From Candidatus Kryptonium sp. (GTDB lineage: Bacteria > Bacteroidota > Ignavibacteria > Kryptoniales > Kryptoniaceae): a DNA stretch of 64,000 bases. Location of the stretch: assembly GCA_025060635.1 (NCBI GenBank), contig JANXBN010000001.1, positions 372,001-436,000 on the forward strand, given 5' to 3'. Numbering within the stretch: the stretch's first letter is position 1; each line of letters begins with the position of its first letter. The notes below the pieces were generated by a model. It worked only from the letters and a program-made list of their open reading frames with translations. It was not told the origin of the DNA and made no database searches. The position numbers were made by a program, and so were the translations under genes. This document shows positions 10,801-18,873 of this stretch, one piece after another.

Positions 10801-11315
10801 GCCATCTTCTTCGCGCCCTCATAGTCCCCATCAACGAGATGAGCTGAAACAACACCACCTATGCATGCTGATAGAGCTATGAGACCATCTTTATATTTCT
10901 CAAGAACTTCAAGATCAATTCTTGGTTTATAGTAAAATCCCTCTGTATGCCCGATTGTTATAAGTTTGATTAGGTTTTTCCATCCAATTTCATTTTTCGC
11001 AAGTAAAACGAGATGTTTGTAATGTGTTTTCTTATTTCTTACAGCGAGATCGGATTCTTCTTCTTTGCTTCCTTTCGTTTTATCAAATCTTGAACCTTCA
11101 GTAACGATGTAAACTTCGCTTCCAATGATTGGTTTAATTCCAGCTTCTTTTGCTTTGATGTAAAATTCAAGTGCTCCGAATAGAACTCCATGATCAGTTA
11201 ATGCAACTGCTTGCATTTTATTTTGAACCGCTGTTTCAATTATTCCATCAATCGTGCTTATAGCGTCAAGAATACTATAGTGGGAATGATTGTGAAGATG
11301 CACGAAATCAGCCAT
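7836..11315 (-). CDS. dnaE: DNA polymerase III alpha subunit
   Basis: This is the replicative DNA polymerase, 1159 residues from ATG 11315, close to the usual DnaE1 length. It has an N-terminal PHP domain ('HLHNHSHYS', 'ALTDHG', 'IGSEVY'). The C-family polymerase core has catalytic aspartates D412 and D414 (PDIDVDF) and D567 (KVDMLGL), then fingers, helix-hairpin-helix and OB regions. The frame is open back to a GTG at 11360, but a good promoter (11364-11392) would start the RNA at about that point, and the family starts at '[10 protein letters not shown]'. The PHP metal ligands look retained, unlike in E. coli. Confidence 0.97.
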   Translation of the reverse strand: MADFVHLHNHSHYSILDAISTIDGIIETAVQNKMQAVALTDHGVLFGALEFYIKAKEAGIKPIIGSEVYIVTEGSRFDKTKGSKEEESDLAVRNKKTHYKHLVLLAKNEIGWKNLIKLITIGHTEGFYYKPRIDLEVLEKYKDGLIALSACIGGVVSAHLVDGDYEGAKKMAMKFKELFGDDFYLEIQNHFIDKEQPVLQGMPRLSKELGIKLVATNDCHYIKQEHALPHNIFISIQDKNSVKDIYQLKYGTDQVYFKSAEEMYQAFKDFPEAIETTLEIADKCNLEIELGKNYLPHFPIPEDAEVKTPDEYLEKLALEGLQKRYKTITKEIEDRFRYELDVIKRMGFSTYFLIVHDFISQARKMGVAVGPGRGSAAGSIVSYALGITNIDPLKYGLLFERFLNPERVSMPDIDVDFADDKRELVIEYVKKKYGEKSVAQIVTFGTLSSRAVIRDVARVLGISLQTVDSITKNIPVHQGKPLPLSEALEQPELEWLKNTTDPKLKELVKYALILEGLNRHPSTHAAGIVIAPGDISDYVPLYQTPQTELMTQYDKDYLEKAGLLKVDMLGLRTLTVIVNTLKLIKQNYGIEINIDEIPLDDKKTYQLLGEGKTVGVFQFESFGMQEYLRRLKPTNIQDLAAMNALYRPGPMDMIDDYIERKHGRKPVEYLHPKLEPILKETFGIVVYQEQVMQIANQIAGFSLAKADLMRRAMGKKDKELMAKQRDEFIEGAVKNGIDRKTAEEIFDMLEKFASYGFNKSHAVAYAYLAYQTAYLKAHYPAEFMAATMSSELNNTDKIVQFIDDCRRMGIKVLPPDVNESNLDFTVIDQKTIRFGLGAIKNVGENAVNEIIRVRNEGGKFKNLFDFCARVDLRVVNKRAIESLIQAGAFDSLNCGHRAQLLKSIEIAMNYGEKVKVGMKNGQSDLFGFFSSEANVENYPPLPDVNPWSEMEKLSYEKNVLGFYVSGHPLMRYLDEVETFSTVKLGNVDSVTDGQIVRACGVITDMETKLDKNKNQMLIFELEDFTGKAECVAFSEVYKNYSRYLYIEGLVLIVGEAKKQGNSLRITVKEVYPLEEVRENFTYKIITFVDKNEPPEKVEKLTELIKNCDEGNCLIEIDVMDEGTITQRFEIPHAFINPSADLINGLRELFGEKSVKLIPK

Positions 11316-11363
11316 CGTCGCTATTAATCCTTTTGTTTGACACCGCTGAAGCAAAGACACAAG

Positions 11364-11392
11364 AATATAAAGAAGCTGAATTTCAAATTCAA
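11364..11392 (-). promoter_or_regulatory. sigma-70-type promoter for dnaE
   Basis: Reading the minus strand, TTGAAT (11392-11387) is followed by exactly 17 nt and TATATT (11369-11364). The predicted RNA start near 11357 leaves a leader of about 42 nt before the chosen dnaE ATG at 11315. Confidence 0.65.
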
Positions 11393-11586
11393 GAACGAGT
11401 GCGGAAGGATTTTTTCATATCTAAATTTATTTTACGAAAGCAAGGAAGCAATTTAAAATTTCGCTTTCATTAAACTGTGTGATCTTTAGGTTCTGCAATG
11501 TCAGATTAAGTTTTTGACAATCGCGTCAAAATTAAAATTTTATTTTGTCAGAGCATGGTATCAAATTTTATCGGATGTTTTTGTTG

Positions 11587-12222
11587 TTAGATCGTTGTTC
11601 CGAAAATATAATCCCAAAGTGGAGATGAAACACCAAACGCTTTATCAGGCGCTTTGTAGTGGTGTTGGAGATGATGTTTCCAAAGGTAGCGGATTTTATT
11701 TTTAGGTGGCTTGAAATGATGAATTGCGTAATGTGTCATATCGTAAATTATATAGCCTACAACAAAACCAGGGAAGAAGGCAAATGCGTAAATTCCAAAC
11801 AAAAATTTAAAAAAGTACCAAAACATAATGGCAAGAATTAAACTTACAACAGGAGGCATGACAAGTCGCTTAGGATCGTTTGGATATTGATGGTGAACAC
11901 CATGAATCATGAACTGAATTTTGAAACCGAGATTTGACTTGGGCTCAAAGTGAAAGACAAATCTATGTAAAAGATATTCGGCAAGTGTCCAAGAAAAGAT
12001 CCCGCTCGTAAAAAGCCCTGCAACGGTGATGGAGTGAAAGTTTAATTTACTTAACGAGTAAAAAATAAAGTATGAAGCCACGGGAAGATATATGATAACC
12101 GGCGTTAGCGGATGAGTTTTGGTCAGTGCTTCCAAAAATTTGTTCCTGAACATTACTGCAGAACCTTTGCGAGGGTAAAGATAATCGGGAATTCTGGTGT
12201 ATGCTCTGACATATTCAGCCAT
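11587..12222 (-). CDS. fatty acid hydroxylase superfamily protein
   Basis: This is a 211-residue integral membrane protein with about four hydrophobic segments and the His-rich clusters of the fatty-acid hydroxylase/sterol desaturase superfamily: 'HRFVFH', 'HGVHHQYP', 'THYAIHH' and 'HHLQHHYK'. These bind a di-metal centre. The spacing and the 'HGVHHQYPND' motif resemble fatty acid 2-hydroxylases that act on sphingolipid acyl chains, a plausible role in this phylum, but the substrate cannot be fixed from sequence. The gene stands alone, with 271 nt to dnaE and a divergent gene upstream. Confidence 0.85.
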   Translation of the reverse strand: MAEYVRAYTRIPDYLYPRKGSAVMFRNKFLEALTKTHPLTPVIIYLPVASYFIFYSLSKLNFHSITVAGLFTSGIFSWTLAEYLLHRFVFHFEPKSNLGFKIQFMIHGVHHQYPNDPKRLVMPPVVSLILAIMFWYFFKFLFGIYAFAFFPGFVVGYIIYDMTHYAIHHFKPPKNKIRYLWKHHLQHHYKAPDKAFGVSSPLWDYIFGTTI

Positions 12223-12301
12223 TTTTTCCCCTTGATTTGTTTTTTAAGAATTTAAACTGAACAATTAACAAAAGCAAGTTTAAGAGGTTCAACTATCAAA
12301 G

Positions 12302-12330
12302 TTGATTTTAACTACGAGTTTTTCTAATTT
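12302..12330 (+). promoter_or_regulatory. sigma-70-type promoter for the TPR protein operon
   Basis: TTGATT (12302-12307), a 17-nt spacer and TAATTT (12325-12330) lie 31 nt before the ATG at 12362. The gene has no clear Shine-Dalgarno sequence. Confidence 0.5.
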
Positions 12331-12361
12331 TCAAAAGGACAAAAACTAAAAGAACATCAAA

Positions 12362-14278
12362 ATGAGGCTTTCAACAATCATAACCATATCTTTACTTATA
12401 CTTGTTTCTGAAATTTTTTCGCAGAGCGTAACATTGAAAGTTCGTGAAAAGACGATCTTTAGAGGCGAGAGATTTTTAACTGTCAAGTTTTCGGTTGAGG
12501 GGGCGAAGGAAAATTTCACAGATATTGATGTCGCAAAGGGAGCATATTATTATTTTGTTTGTCTTCCAGAAGGGGATTGGGCGATTGACGAAGAGTTCGC
12601 GAAGGAATTTACATCAAAGGTTTTAATCCAGCAAGATGGAAATGTTTATTATCCGGAAATTTATGATATTGTGGCGGTCGGTGGGAAGACAGGTTTAATA
12701 ATAGCTTTTGAGAAAAAGTTTAAAATTGAAAAGCCATTTAAAATCAATTATCCAATTTCCGAGAAGGTCGTTAGCACAGGAGAGATGAGCATCCCTGAAA
12801 ATTTATGGGAAGGTTATTCAAGGTTATTTAAATCTTATCAAGACGGAGTTAAGTTTTATAACAGTGGTGAATATCAAAGATCGGCGGATGTTCTATTTGG
12901 GGTCGTTTCTGATGAGATGTCAAAGAAATTTTCTTTTTACAAAGATGCAAGAGAGAAATGTATAAAATCGCTTGACAATATTCTCATTGGACTTGTTGAT
13001 AGGTTCAATTCCGTTGTTTCAGCAACTATGGAGCCAGAGGATAAACTTAGAATGTATGATAGTTTAAAAGTTCAATTCCAAAATTATGTTAACTCTGTTT
13101 TGACTCCAAAGTTAAATGTCCTCGCTGATACATCGGTTTTCGCGATGCTTTCTCGGGCTAATGGATATTTTGAAAAGCTTGAAAACGAGGTTCGCGCTGA
13201 AAAGTATCGTCTTGATGTTAAGAGCGTCTCTTGGCTTAATACCGAAAGCGGGTTGAATTTTAAATATCGCCTTGTCATTGATGCTCTTGCTTACGCATTT
13301 ACATCTGAATCTTTTTGGAACAATCCTGATACTACAAAATTTGAGTTCGTTTTGCCAGATACAGTTGTAGCTAATTTGAGGGTTTTCGGGGTTGAAAGAG
13401 ATTATAGCATATTTCAGCGCGTTTGCATCTCAAATTTGAAAAACAAGGGGACTCTCTTTGATGAGAAATTTCTCGCTAATCTTCTAAACAATTCACCTTA
13501 TCTTCCGCAACCATATTATGAAATTTATCTCGCAATTGATAATTATATCAAGAAGGACTATTCCGCAAGCAGGGATTACATAATTAGAGCGTTAAAAAAG
13601 TTAACGGAATTTGAACTTATACGAAGGCTTGAAATTTTGAAGGGGATGATTTTTGTAAAACAACAAAATTTATCGGTTGAGGCGGTTGAGCTTTACCGTG
13701 AGGGATTGAGAAGATTATCCGTTGGAGATAAAGTTGGAGGGCTTGATGCAATAAGAAGAGCGGTCTTGCTTGAGCCGAGATTTCCGTTAGCAAATTATAC
13801 AATTGGGGAGATTTATTTCAAAGATAACGATTTTTATCCAGCGATAATTTACTTTACAAAAGCAATTTCGCTTGATTCAAGTTTCGTGTTTGCTTATGAG
13901 CGACTTTTTGATATTTATAAAATTCAGGGCAATTGGATTGAGGCAAGATCTATGCTTGAGTCGGCTCTTTCAAGTGGGAATGATTTCTGGATTATAAGAA
14001 TTCTTTTAGGGCAAGTTTATAATGAACTCAAACTTTACGATAAAGCGATTGAATCGTTTACAAAGGCGATAAGTTATAATCCGTTAAATTATGAGCAATA
14101 TGTTTATCTCGGTGTGGTTTATTCAAACGCCAGGAGATTTGAAGATGCTGAGAGGATTTTGAGAAAGGCAGCCGAAATAAATCCAGATAGAAAAGAGGCT
14201 TATGAAGAGTTGAAGAAGGTTGAGGAACTAAAAAAACTTGAAAAACAAACTGAAAAAAACAAAGAAAAGAGAAGATAA
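12362..14278 (+). CDS. exported TPR-repeat protein
   Basis: The 638-residue product has a signal peptide (residues 1-20, ending EIFSQ), a unique N-terminal region of about 420 residues and at least five tetratricopeptide repeats from about residue 440 to 625 (for example 'AIRRAVLLEPRFPLANYTIG' and 'YDKAIESFTKAISYNPLNYE'). It ends in a Lys/Glu-rich tail. TPR arrays act as protein-docking scaffolds, here probably in the periplasm. The gene lies 6 nt before surE. No enzyme motif is visible, and the N-terminal domain is not one I recognise. Confidence 0.85.
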   Translation: MRLSTIITISLLILVSEIFSQSVTLKVREKTIFRGERFLTVKFSVEGAKENFTDIDVAKGAYYYFVCLPEGDWAIDEEFAKEFTSKVLIQQDGNVYYPEIYDIVAVGGKTGLIIAFEKKFKIEKPFKINYPISEKVVSTGEMSIPENLWEGYSRLFKSYQDGVKFYNSGEYQRSADVLFGVVSDEMSKKFSFYKDAREKCIKSLDNILIGLVDRFNSVVSATMEPEDKLRMYDSLKVQFQNYVNSVLTPKLNVLADTSVFAMLSRANGYFEKLENEVRAEKYRLDVKSVSWLNTESGLNFKYRLVIDALAYAFTSESFWNNPDTTKFEFVLPDTVVANLRVFGVERDYSIFQRVCISNLKNKGTLFDEKFLANLLNNSPYLPQPYYEIYLAIDNYIKKDYSASRDYIIRALKKLTEFELIRRLEILKGMIFVKQQNLSVEAVELYREGLRRLSVGDKVGGLDAIRRAVLLEPRFPLANYTIGEIYFKDNDFYPAIIYFTKAISLDSSFVFAYERLFDIYKIQGNWIEARSMLESALSSGNDFWIIRILLGQVYNELKLYDKAIESFTKAISYNPLNYEQYVYLGVVYSNARRFEDAERILRKAAEINPDRKEAYEELKKVEELKKLEKQTEKNKEKRR

Positions 14279-14284
14279 ACAACG

Positions 14285-15076
14285 ATGCACATACTTGTCT
14301 CAAATGATGATGGTATAAATGCAGAGGGAATTTACGCTCTTGTTTTGGAATTAAGGAAAATTGCAGATGTAACTGTCGTCGCCCCCGAAAAGCAAATGAG
14401 CGCTGTCGGGCATGCGATAACAGTTCAATATCCTTTGAGAGTTAATCCGTTTTATAAAAATGGTGAATTCTTTGGCTACGCTGTTGATGGAACGCCTGCG
14501 GATGCAGTTAAAATCGCTGTCAAGGCGTTGCTGAAAGATAAAAAAATTGATCTCTTAATTTCAGGGATAAATCATGGAACTAACACATCAATTAACATAA
14601 TTTATTCAGGCACTGTTTCAGCTGCTACCGAGGGAATGATACTTGGAATTCCATCTATTGCAATTTCACTTGCGACCTATGCTCCGAATCCTGATTTTTC
14701 ATTTGCAGCGAAATTCGCTGTTAAACTTGCTAAGTTTGTTTATAAAAATGGCTTGCCTCGTGGGACGCTTTTAAATGTCAATGTCCCGCCAGTTCCTGAA
14801 AGCGAAATAAAAGGAGTAATTGTCACTCGTCAAGGTAATGCTTTCTGGGATGATTGGTTTGAACTTCGCAAAGATCCAAACGGTAGAGATTATTATTGGC
14901 TCACGGGGAGATTCATAAACAATGAGCAGGACGATTTAAGCGCTGATCATACCGCGGTGCAGAATAATTATATCTCAATCACACCGATTCAATTTGATCT
15001 GACAAACTACAAGATGATTGATGAGTTAAAAAAATTAGGGCTTGAAAATCTTTTGAAAATTCTTGACAAAGATTAA
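14285..15076 (+). CDS. surE: 5'/3'-nucleotidase SurE
   Basis: SurE removes phosphate from nucleoside monophosphates using a divalent metal. The 263-residue product begins 'MHILVSNDDGINAEG', with metal-binding D8 and D9, and contains 'APEKQMSAVGHAIT', 'VDGTPADAVKIA' and 'LISGINHGTNT'. Length and motif order are normal. It lies 6 nt after the TPR gene without a clear ribosome-binding site, so coupling is likely. Confidence 0.96.
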   Translation: MHILVSNDDGINAEGIYALVLELRKIADVTVVAPEKQMSAVGHAITVQYPLRVNPFYKNGEFFGYAVDGTPADAVKIAVKALLKDKKIDLLISGINHGTNTSINIIYSGTVSAATEGMILGIPSIAISLATYAPNPDFSFAAKFAVKLAKFVYKNGLPRGTLLNVNVPPVPESEIKGVIVTRQGNAFWDDWFELRKDPNGRDYYWLTGRFINNEQDDLSADHTAVQNNYISITPIQFDLTNYKMIDELKKLGLENLLKILDKD

Positions 15077-15122
15077 AAAAAGTTTTACCTTTCTTTCAAA
15101 AAAAGCGAAATAAAAATAGAAG

Positions 15123-16316
15123 ATGAAAAAACGACTTTTCACTCCCGGTCCCACACCCGTACCTGAAAGTGTTGCATTGGCGATGGCACAGCCAATAATT
15201 CATCACCGTAATCCTGAGTTTATTGAAATTTTCTCACGCGTGAATGAGAACTTAAAATATCTTTTTCAGACAAAACAAGATGTTTATACCTTGACAAGCA
15301 GTGGCACAGGTGCAATGGAAGCAGCTGTTGCAAATTTATTGTCTTTTGGGGATAAGGCAATTTTTGTAAATGGTGGGAAATTTGGTGAAAGATGGGGCGA
15401 AATATGCCGTGCGTATGGCGTTGATGCAATTGAAGTTAAAATTGAGTGGGGAAGAGCTGTAACTCCAGATGAAATTAAAAATGAATTGAAAAAACATCCA
15501 GATGTGAAAGCTGTCTTTGTAACTCATAGTGAAACTTCAACTGGGGTTTTTACAGATGTAAAAGAGCTTGCGAAAATAATTCATAATAACTCTGATGCTG
15601 TTATCGTGGTTGATGGGATCACATCGGTTGGAGCTCATGAACTTTATATGGATGAATGGGAGCTTGATGTTGTGATAACGGGTTCACAAAAAGGGTTGAT
15701 GATACCGCCAGGTCTTTCGTTTATAGCGTTGAGCGACAGAGCTTGGAATCTGGTTGAAAGATCAAATCTTCCGAAGTATTATTTCAGTTTAAAAAAGGCA
15801 AGAAAAGCTCTTCAGAACGGCGATACACCTTGGACGCCAGCAATTGCTCTTGTAGTTGCGCTTGATGTTGCTTTAAAAATGATAAAGGAGGAAGGGCTTG
15901 AGAACATATGGAGAAGGCATGAAAAGTTGTCAAAAGCTGTAAGGGAAGGGTGCAAAGCAATCGGCTTGAAACTTTTCGGTGAGCCACCATCGCATGCCGT
16001 GACAGCGGTATATTTTCCAGATGGAATTGACAAAAAAGAGTTTCAAAAAATTCTAAAATACAAATATGGTATAACTGTTGCAGGGGGACAGGAACACTTG
16101 AAGGATAAAATTTTCAGAATTTCGCATCTTGGTTATTATGATGAAATTGATATCGTCGGGGTTATTTCTGCGCTTGAGATGTCGCTGATTGAAGCAGGAT
16201 TTGAGGAATTTAATCCTGGTGATGGTGTAAGAGCTGTTCAATCTGTTTTTGCTGATTTTGAAAAAAGCAAGTTGGCACAAGATAATAATAACGAATTCTT
16301 AAGTTGTTGCCATTGA
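15123..16316 (+). CDS. class V aminotransferase, likely phosphoserine or serine-pyruvate type
   Basis: This is a PLP-dependent fold-type I enzyme of 397 residues in the alanine-glyoxylate/serine-pyruvate aminotransferase group. It opens 'LFTPGPTPVPESV', has 'LTSSGTGAMEAAVANL' for the cofactor phosphate, 'VVDGITSVGAHE' with the PLP-stacking Asp, and the PLP lysine K190 in 'ITGSQKGLM'. It lies 25 nt before serA, so the likely job is making phosphoserine from 3-phosphohydroxypyruvate in place of a classical SerC. Glyoxylate or serine transamination is the alternative. The C-terminus ends in an odd Asn-rich stretch and 'SCCH'. Confidence 0.88.
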   Translation: MKKRLFTPGPTPVPESVALAMAQPIIHHRNPEFIEIFSRVNENLKYLFQTKQDVYTLTSSGTGAMEAAVANLLSFGDKAIFVNGGKFGERWGEICRAYGVDAIEVKIEWGRAVTPDEIKNELKKHPDVKAVFVTHSETSTGVFTDVKELAKIIHNNSDAVIVVDGITSVGAHELYMDEWELDVVITGSQKGLMIPPGLSFIALSDRAWNLVERSNLPKYYFSLKKARKALQNGDTPWTPAIALVVALDVALKMIKEEGLENIWRRHEKLSKAVREGCKAIGLKLFGEPPSHAVTAVYFPDGIDKKEFQKILKYKYGITVAGGQEHLKDKIFRISHLGYYDEIDIVGVISALEMSLIEAGFEEFNPGDGVRAVQSVFADFEKSKLAQDNNNEFLSCCH

Positions 16317-16341
16317 AAACAAATTTTCATTTATTTAGAGA

Positions 16342-17925
16342 ATGAAAGTTTTAATCACTGATCCAATTGAGGAGAGTTGTGTTAACATCTTGAGAAACGA
16401 GGGTTTTGAAGTTGATTTGAAGCCGGGAATTTCAAAGGATGAACTTAAAAGTATAATCAATGACTATGTTGCTTTAATAGTTAGGAGCGGAACGAAGGTG
16501 ACGGCAGACATAATAAACGAAGCAAGAAAACTGAAAATAATAGGACGAGCGGGTGCTGGTGTTGACAACATTGATGTTGACGCAGCAACGAGGCGCGGTA
16601 TAATTGTAATGAACACTCCCGGCGGAAATACGATATCAACCGCGGAACATACGATGAGTTTAATCCTTGCACTTGCAAGGAACATACCTCAGGCTTGTAA
16701 TGATTTAAAGGCGGGAAATTGGAACAGGAAGAAGTTCATGGGTGTGGAGCTTTATGGAAAGACGATAGGGATAATCGGGCTTGGCAGGATAGGACGTGAA
16801 GTTGCGATAAGATGTAAAGCTTTTGGCATGAATGTTATTGGTTATGATCCCGTCCTTTCATCTGAAATTGCGATGAAGCTTGGGATTGAACTTGTTTCCG
16901 ATCTTAATGAAATTTACAGAAGAAGTGATTTTATAACTGTTCATGTCCCTTTGAATGATGAAACTCGTGGAATGATTGGAAAGAATGAACTTGCCAAGTG
17001 TAAGCGTGGCGTGAGGATCATAAATTGTGCTCGTGGCGGTATAATTGACGAAATGGCTTTGCTTGAAGCGATTGAATCTGGTCATGTCGCAGGAGCTGCG
17101 CTTGATGTTTTTTCTGAAGAACCTCCACCGAAAGATCATCCGTTGATTAAACATCCGAAGGTCATAGTGACTCCGCATCTCGGCGCAGCTACAGAGGAGG
17201 CGCAAGAGAAAGTCGCAATTCAGATAGCACATCAAATTGCTGATGCTTTGAAGGAACGCGCAATCGTCGGCGCTGTCAATGCTGAAATTTTACAACTTGC
17301 TATGAACGAAGAAATAAAGCCGTATCTATTACTGGCTGAGAAGATTGGTTCGTTTCAAGCTCAAATTTTGAAAGGAAAGCTGCTCGGTGTTTCAGGAATT
17401 TTTGTCGGCGAGATGTTGAAAAATTCTTCACAAATTTTAATATCTGCTTTCTTGAAGGGACTGTTAAATTATCTTATGAGCGAACCTGTTAATTACATAA
17501 ATGCTCCTGTGATCGCAAACGAGATGGGTCTTAGCGTAAGTGAGAGAACAAGTGAGGACAAGGGAAATTACACACATCTTTTAAAATTTGAGGTTAGAAC
17601 CGACAAAGAGAAAAGAACGGTTGCTGGTACTGTCTTTGGGAACAAGGATATAAGAATTGTCGGCGTTGACGATTTTCATTTTGAGTTCAAACCTGAAGGG
17701 ATATTGCTCGTTTATTCAAACATTGACAGACCGGGGATGCTTGCTTCTGTAAGTTCAATTCTCGCGCGTTCAAATATTAACATAGCTGGCCTTTCTCTCG
17801 GTAGATATGGGGTTGGGAAGAACGCTTTAACAGTTATGAGCGTTGATAATGAAATTTCCCAAGATGTGTTGCGGGAGATTTCATCAGTAGATGGGATTTT
17901 TGATGTTAGGGTAGTTAAGCTATAA
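16342..17925 (+). CDS. serA: D-3-phosphoglycerate dehydrogenase
   Basis: SerA oxidises 3-phosphoglycerate with NAD+, the first step of serine synthesis. The 527-residue long form has a catalytic domain, the nucleotide motif 'GIIGLGRIGREVA', active-site Arg in 'NCARGGIID', catalytic His in 'TPHLGAAT', an intervening ASB domain (about 320-440) and a C-terminal ACT domain (about 455-527, 'NIDRPGMLASVSSILARSN'), probably for serine feedback. With the upstream aminotransferase it covers two of three serine steps. No serB is in the window. Confidence 0.96.
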   Translation: MKVLITDPIEESCVNILRNEGFEVDLKPGISKDELKSIINDYVALIVRSGTKVTADIINEARKLKIIGRAGAGVDNIDVDAATRRGIIVMNTPGGNTISTAEHTMSLILALARNIPQACNDLKAGNWNRKKFMGVELYGKTIGIIGLGRIGREVAIRCKAFGMNVIGYDPVLSSEIAMKLGIELVSDLNEIYRRSDFITVHVPLNDETRGMIGKNELAKCKRGVRIINCARGGIIDEMALLEAIESGHVAGAALDVFSEEPPPKDHPLIKHPKVIVTPHLGAATEEAQEKVAIQIAHQIADALKERAIVGAVNAEILQLAMNEEIKPYLLLAEKIGSFQAQILKGKLLGVSGIFVGEMLKNSSQILISAFLKGLLNYLMSEPVNYINAPVIANEMGLSVSERTSEDKGNYTHLLKFEVRTDKEKRTVAGTVFGNKDIRIVGVDDFHFEFKPEGILLVYSNIDRPGMLASVSSILARSNINIAGLSLGRYGVGKNALTVMSVDNEISQDVLREISSVDGIFDVRVVKL

Positions 17926-17974
17926 TTTGGCACAATTTTTGAAAACTGTTAAGTTTAATATGCTTACGAAAATC

Positions 17975-18003
17975 TTGACAAAGTTGATTTTGGGTATTAT
18001 ATT
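17975..18003 (+). promoter_or_regulatory. consensus sigma-70-type promoter of the receptor operon
   Basis: A perfect TTGACA (17975-17980), a 17-nt spacer and TATATT (17998-18003). RNA would start at about 18010, leaving a leader of about 120 nt before the lipoprotein gene. That leader holds a small open frame (18012-18116). Confidence 0.8.
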
Positions 18004-18011
18004 TATTAGTG

Positions 18012-18116
18012 ATGTTGAATTTAAACGAAAACAAAATTTGGAGGTTTGAGAGTTTGAATTGCTACTTCTTATCGTTGTTTGTCCTCGCCAAAAAAGAAAG
18101 CAAACCAAAAAACTAA
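18012..18116 (+). CDS. possible leader peptide ORF
   Basis: An ATG at 18012, almost at the predicted RNA start, opens a 34-codon frame ending TAA at 18114-18116. An internal GGAGG (18040-18044) lies 9 nt before an in-frame TTG at 18054, which would give a 20-residue hydrophobic-then-basic peptide. The stop lies 2 nt before the GGAGG of the next gene, a layout suited to translational coupling or attenuation. It could be chance, since the peptide has no recognised family. Confidence 0.3.
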   Translation: MLNLNENKIWRFESLNCYFLSLFVLAKKESKPKN

Positions 18117-18131
18117 ACGGAGGTTAATGAT

Positions 18132-18842
18132 ATGCACTACAAATTTTTGGCTTTCCTTTTGATTTTTTCCTTCGTGATCGTTGTTTTCAATTCGTGCGTA
18201 GATACGAGTGTTCAGAATATAACTACCATTGATTATAAGAGCCAAGTTCAATTTGTAAATTTAGCAATAGGTGTTGGAGGAATATCTATCAAAGTTGATG
18301 GAGAATCATTTGGTACGGTAGCTTTTAGTGAGCAGATGCCAAGTTATAGAGAAGTTCCTTCAGGTGCAAAAAAAGTAGTGGTTGATTATGAAAACCCGAG
18401 AATTCCAAACGATACCTTTTCAATCGTATTTGATACTGAAAGAAAAATGAGAGTGTTTATTATTGGTGACACAACGACAAGAACATTTGTAAAAGCTGAT
18501 GAGAGGTATATATGGCAAACAAAGGATAGTAAAGAAGGCTCTCATCTTTTCCCAGCCGATACTTTCCAAGTTAGGGTTTTCCATGGGGTAAGAGGCGGTA
18601 GAAGTGTGGACAGTGTAAGGGTCAGAGTTGGTACAAGAGATACGACGATCGCATTTCCTCTCGCCTATAGTAGGGTAAGTTCATATATTAAATTTAGAGT
18701 TGTAGGTGTGCCTTATACATTTATTGCGCGTTCAGGAAGAGATAGTTTAACATCAGTTGTTATAAATCCTGAAGCTAAAAGGAGATATACTGTGATTCTG
18801 TATGATTCGCCAATGAAAAGCAAAGCATTAATTGACGATTAA
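18132..18842 (+). CDS. DUF4397-type envelope protein, likely lipoprotein
   Basis: The 236-residue product has an N-terminal hydrophobic segment ending in Cys22 (FNSC), a weak lipobox. The body looks like two DUF4397-like beta-sandwich units ('VQFVNLAIGVGGISIKVDG', 'FQVRVFHGVRGG'), the second about residues 140-230. DUF4397 proteins are surface or periplasmic and of unknown function. It has a strong GGAGG at 18119-18123 and lies 31 nt before a TonB-dependent receptor. A SusD-like accessory role is inference from position only. Confidence 0.75.
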   Translation: MHYKFLAFLLIFSFVIVVFNSCVDTSVQNITTIDYKSQVQFVNLAIGVGGISIKVDGESFGTVAFSEQMPSYREVPSGAKKVVVDYENPRIPNDTFSIVFDTERKMRVFIIGDTTTRTFVKADERYIWQTKDSKEGSHLFPADTFQVRVFHGVRGGRSVDSVRVRVGTRDTTIAFPLAYSRVSSYIKFRVVGVPYTFIARSGRDSLTSVVINPEAKRRYTVILYDSPMKSKALIDD

Positions 18843-18873
18843 AAAATTAAAAATTTAAGGAGGTATAAAAATT

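Noticed and set aside
11316-11360. N-terminal extension of dnaE from GTG 11360
   Set aside because: It lies at the predicted transcription start, and the family begins at the PHP motif directly after ATG 11315.
11512-11531. Small inverted repeat (TTTTGAC/GTCAAAA) with a TTGACA upstream of an A/T-rich stretch, as a possible small RNA promoter
   Set aside because: The -10 match is poor, no downstream gene or terminator fits, and AT-rich intergenic sequence makes such matches by chance.
17926-18131. Cobalamin or other riboswitch before the TonB-dependent receptor operon
   Set aside because: The leader shows none of the conserved B12-box or TPP/FMN core sequences, and no strong multi-stem structure was visible.
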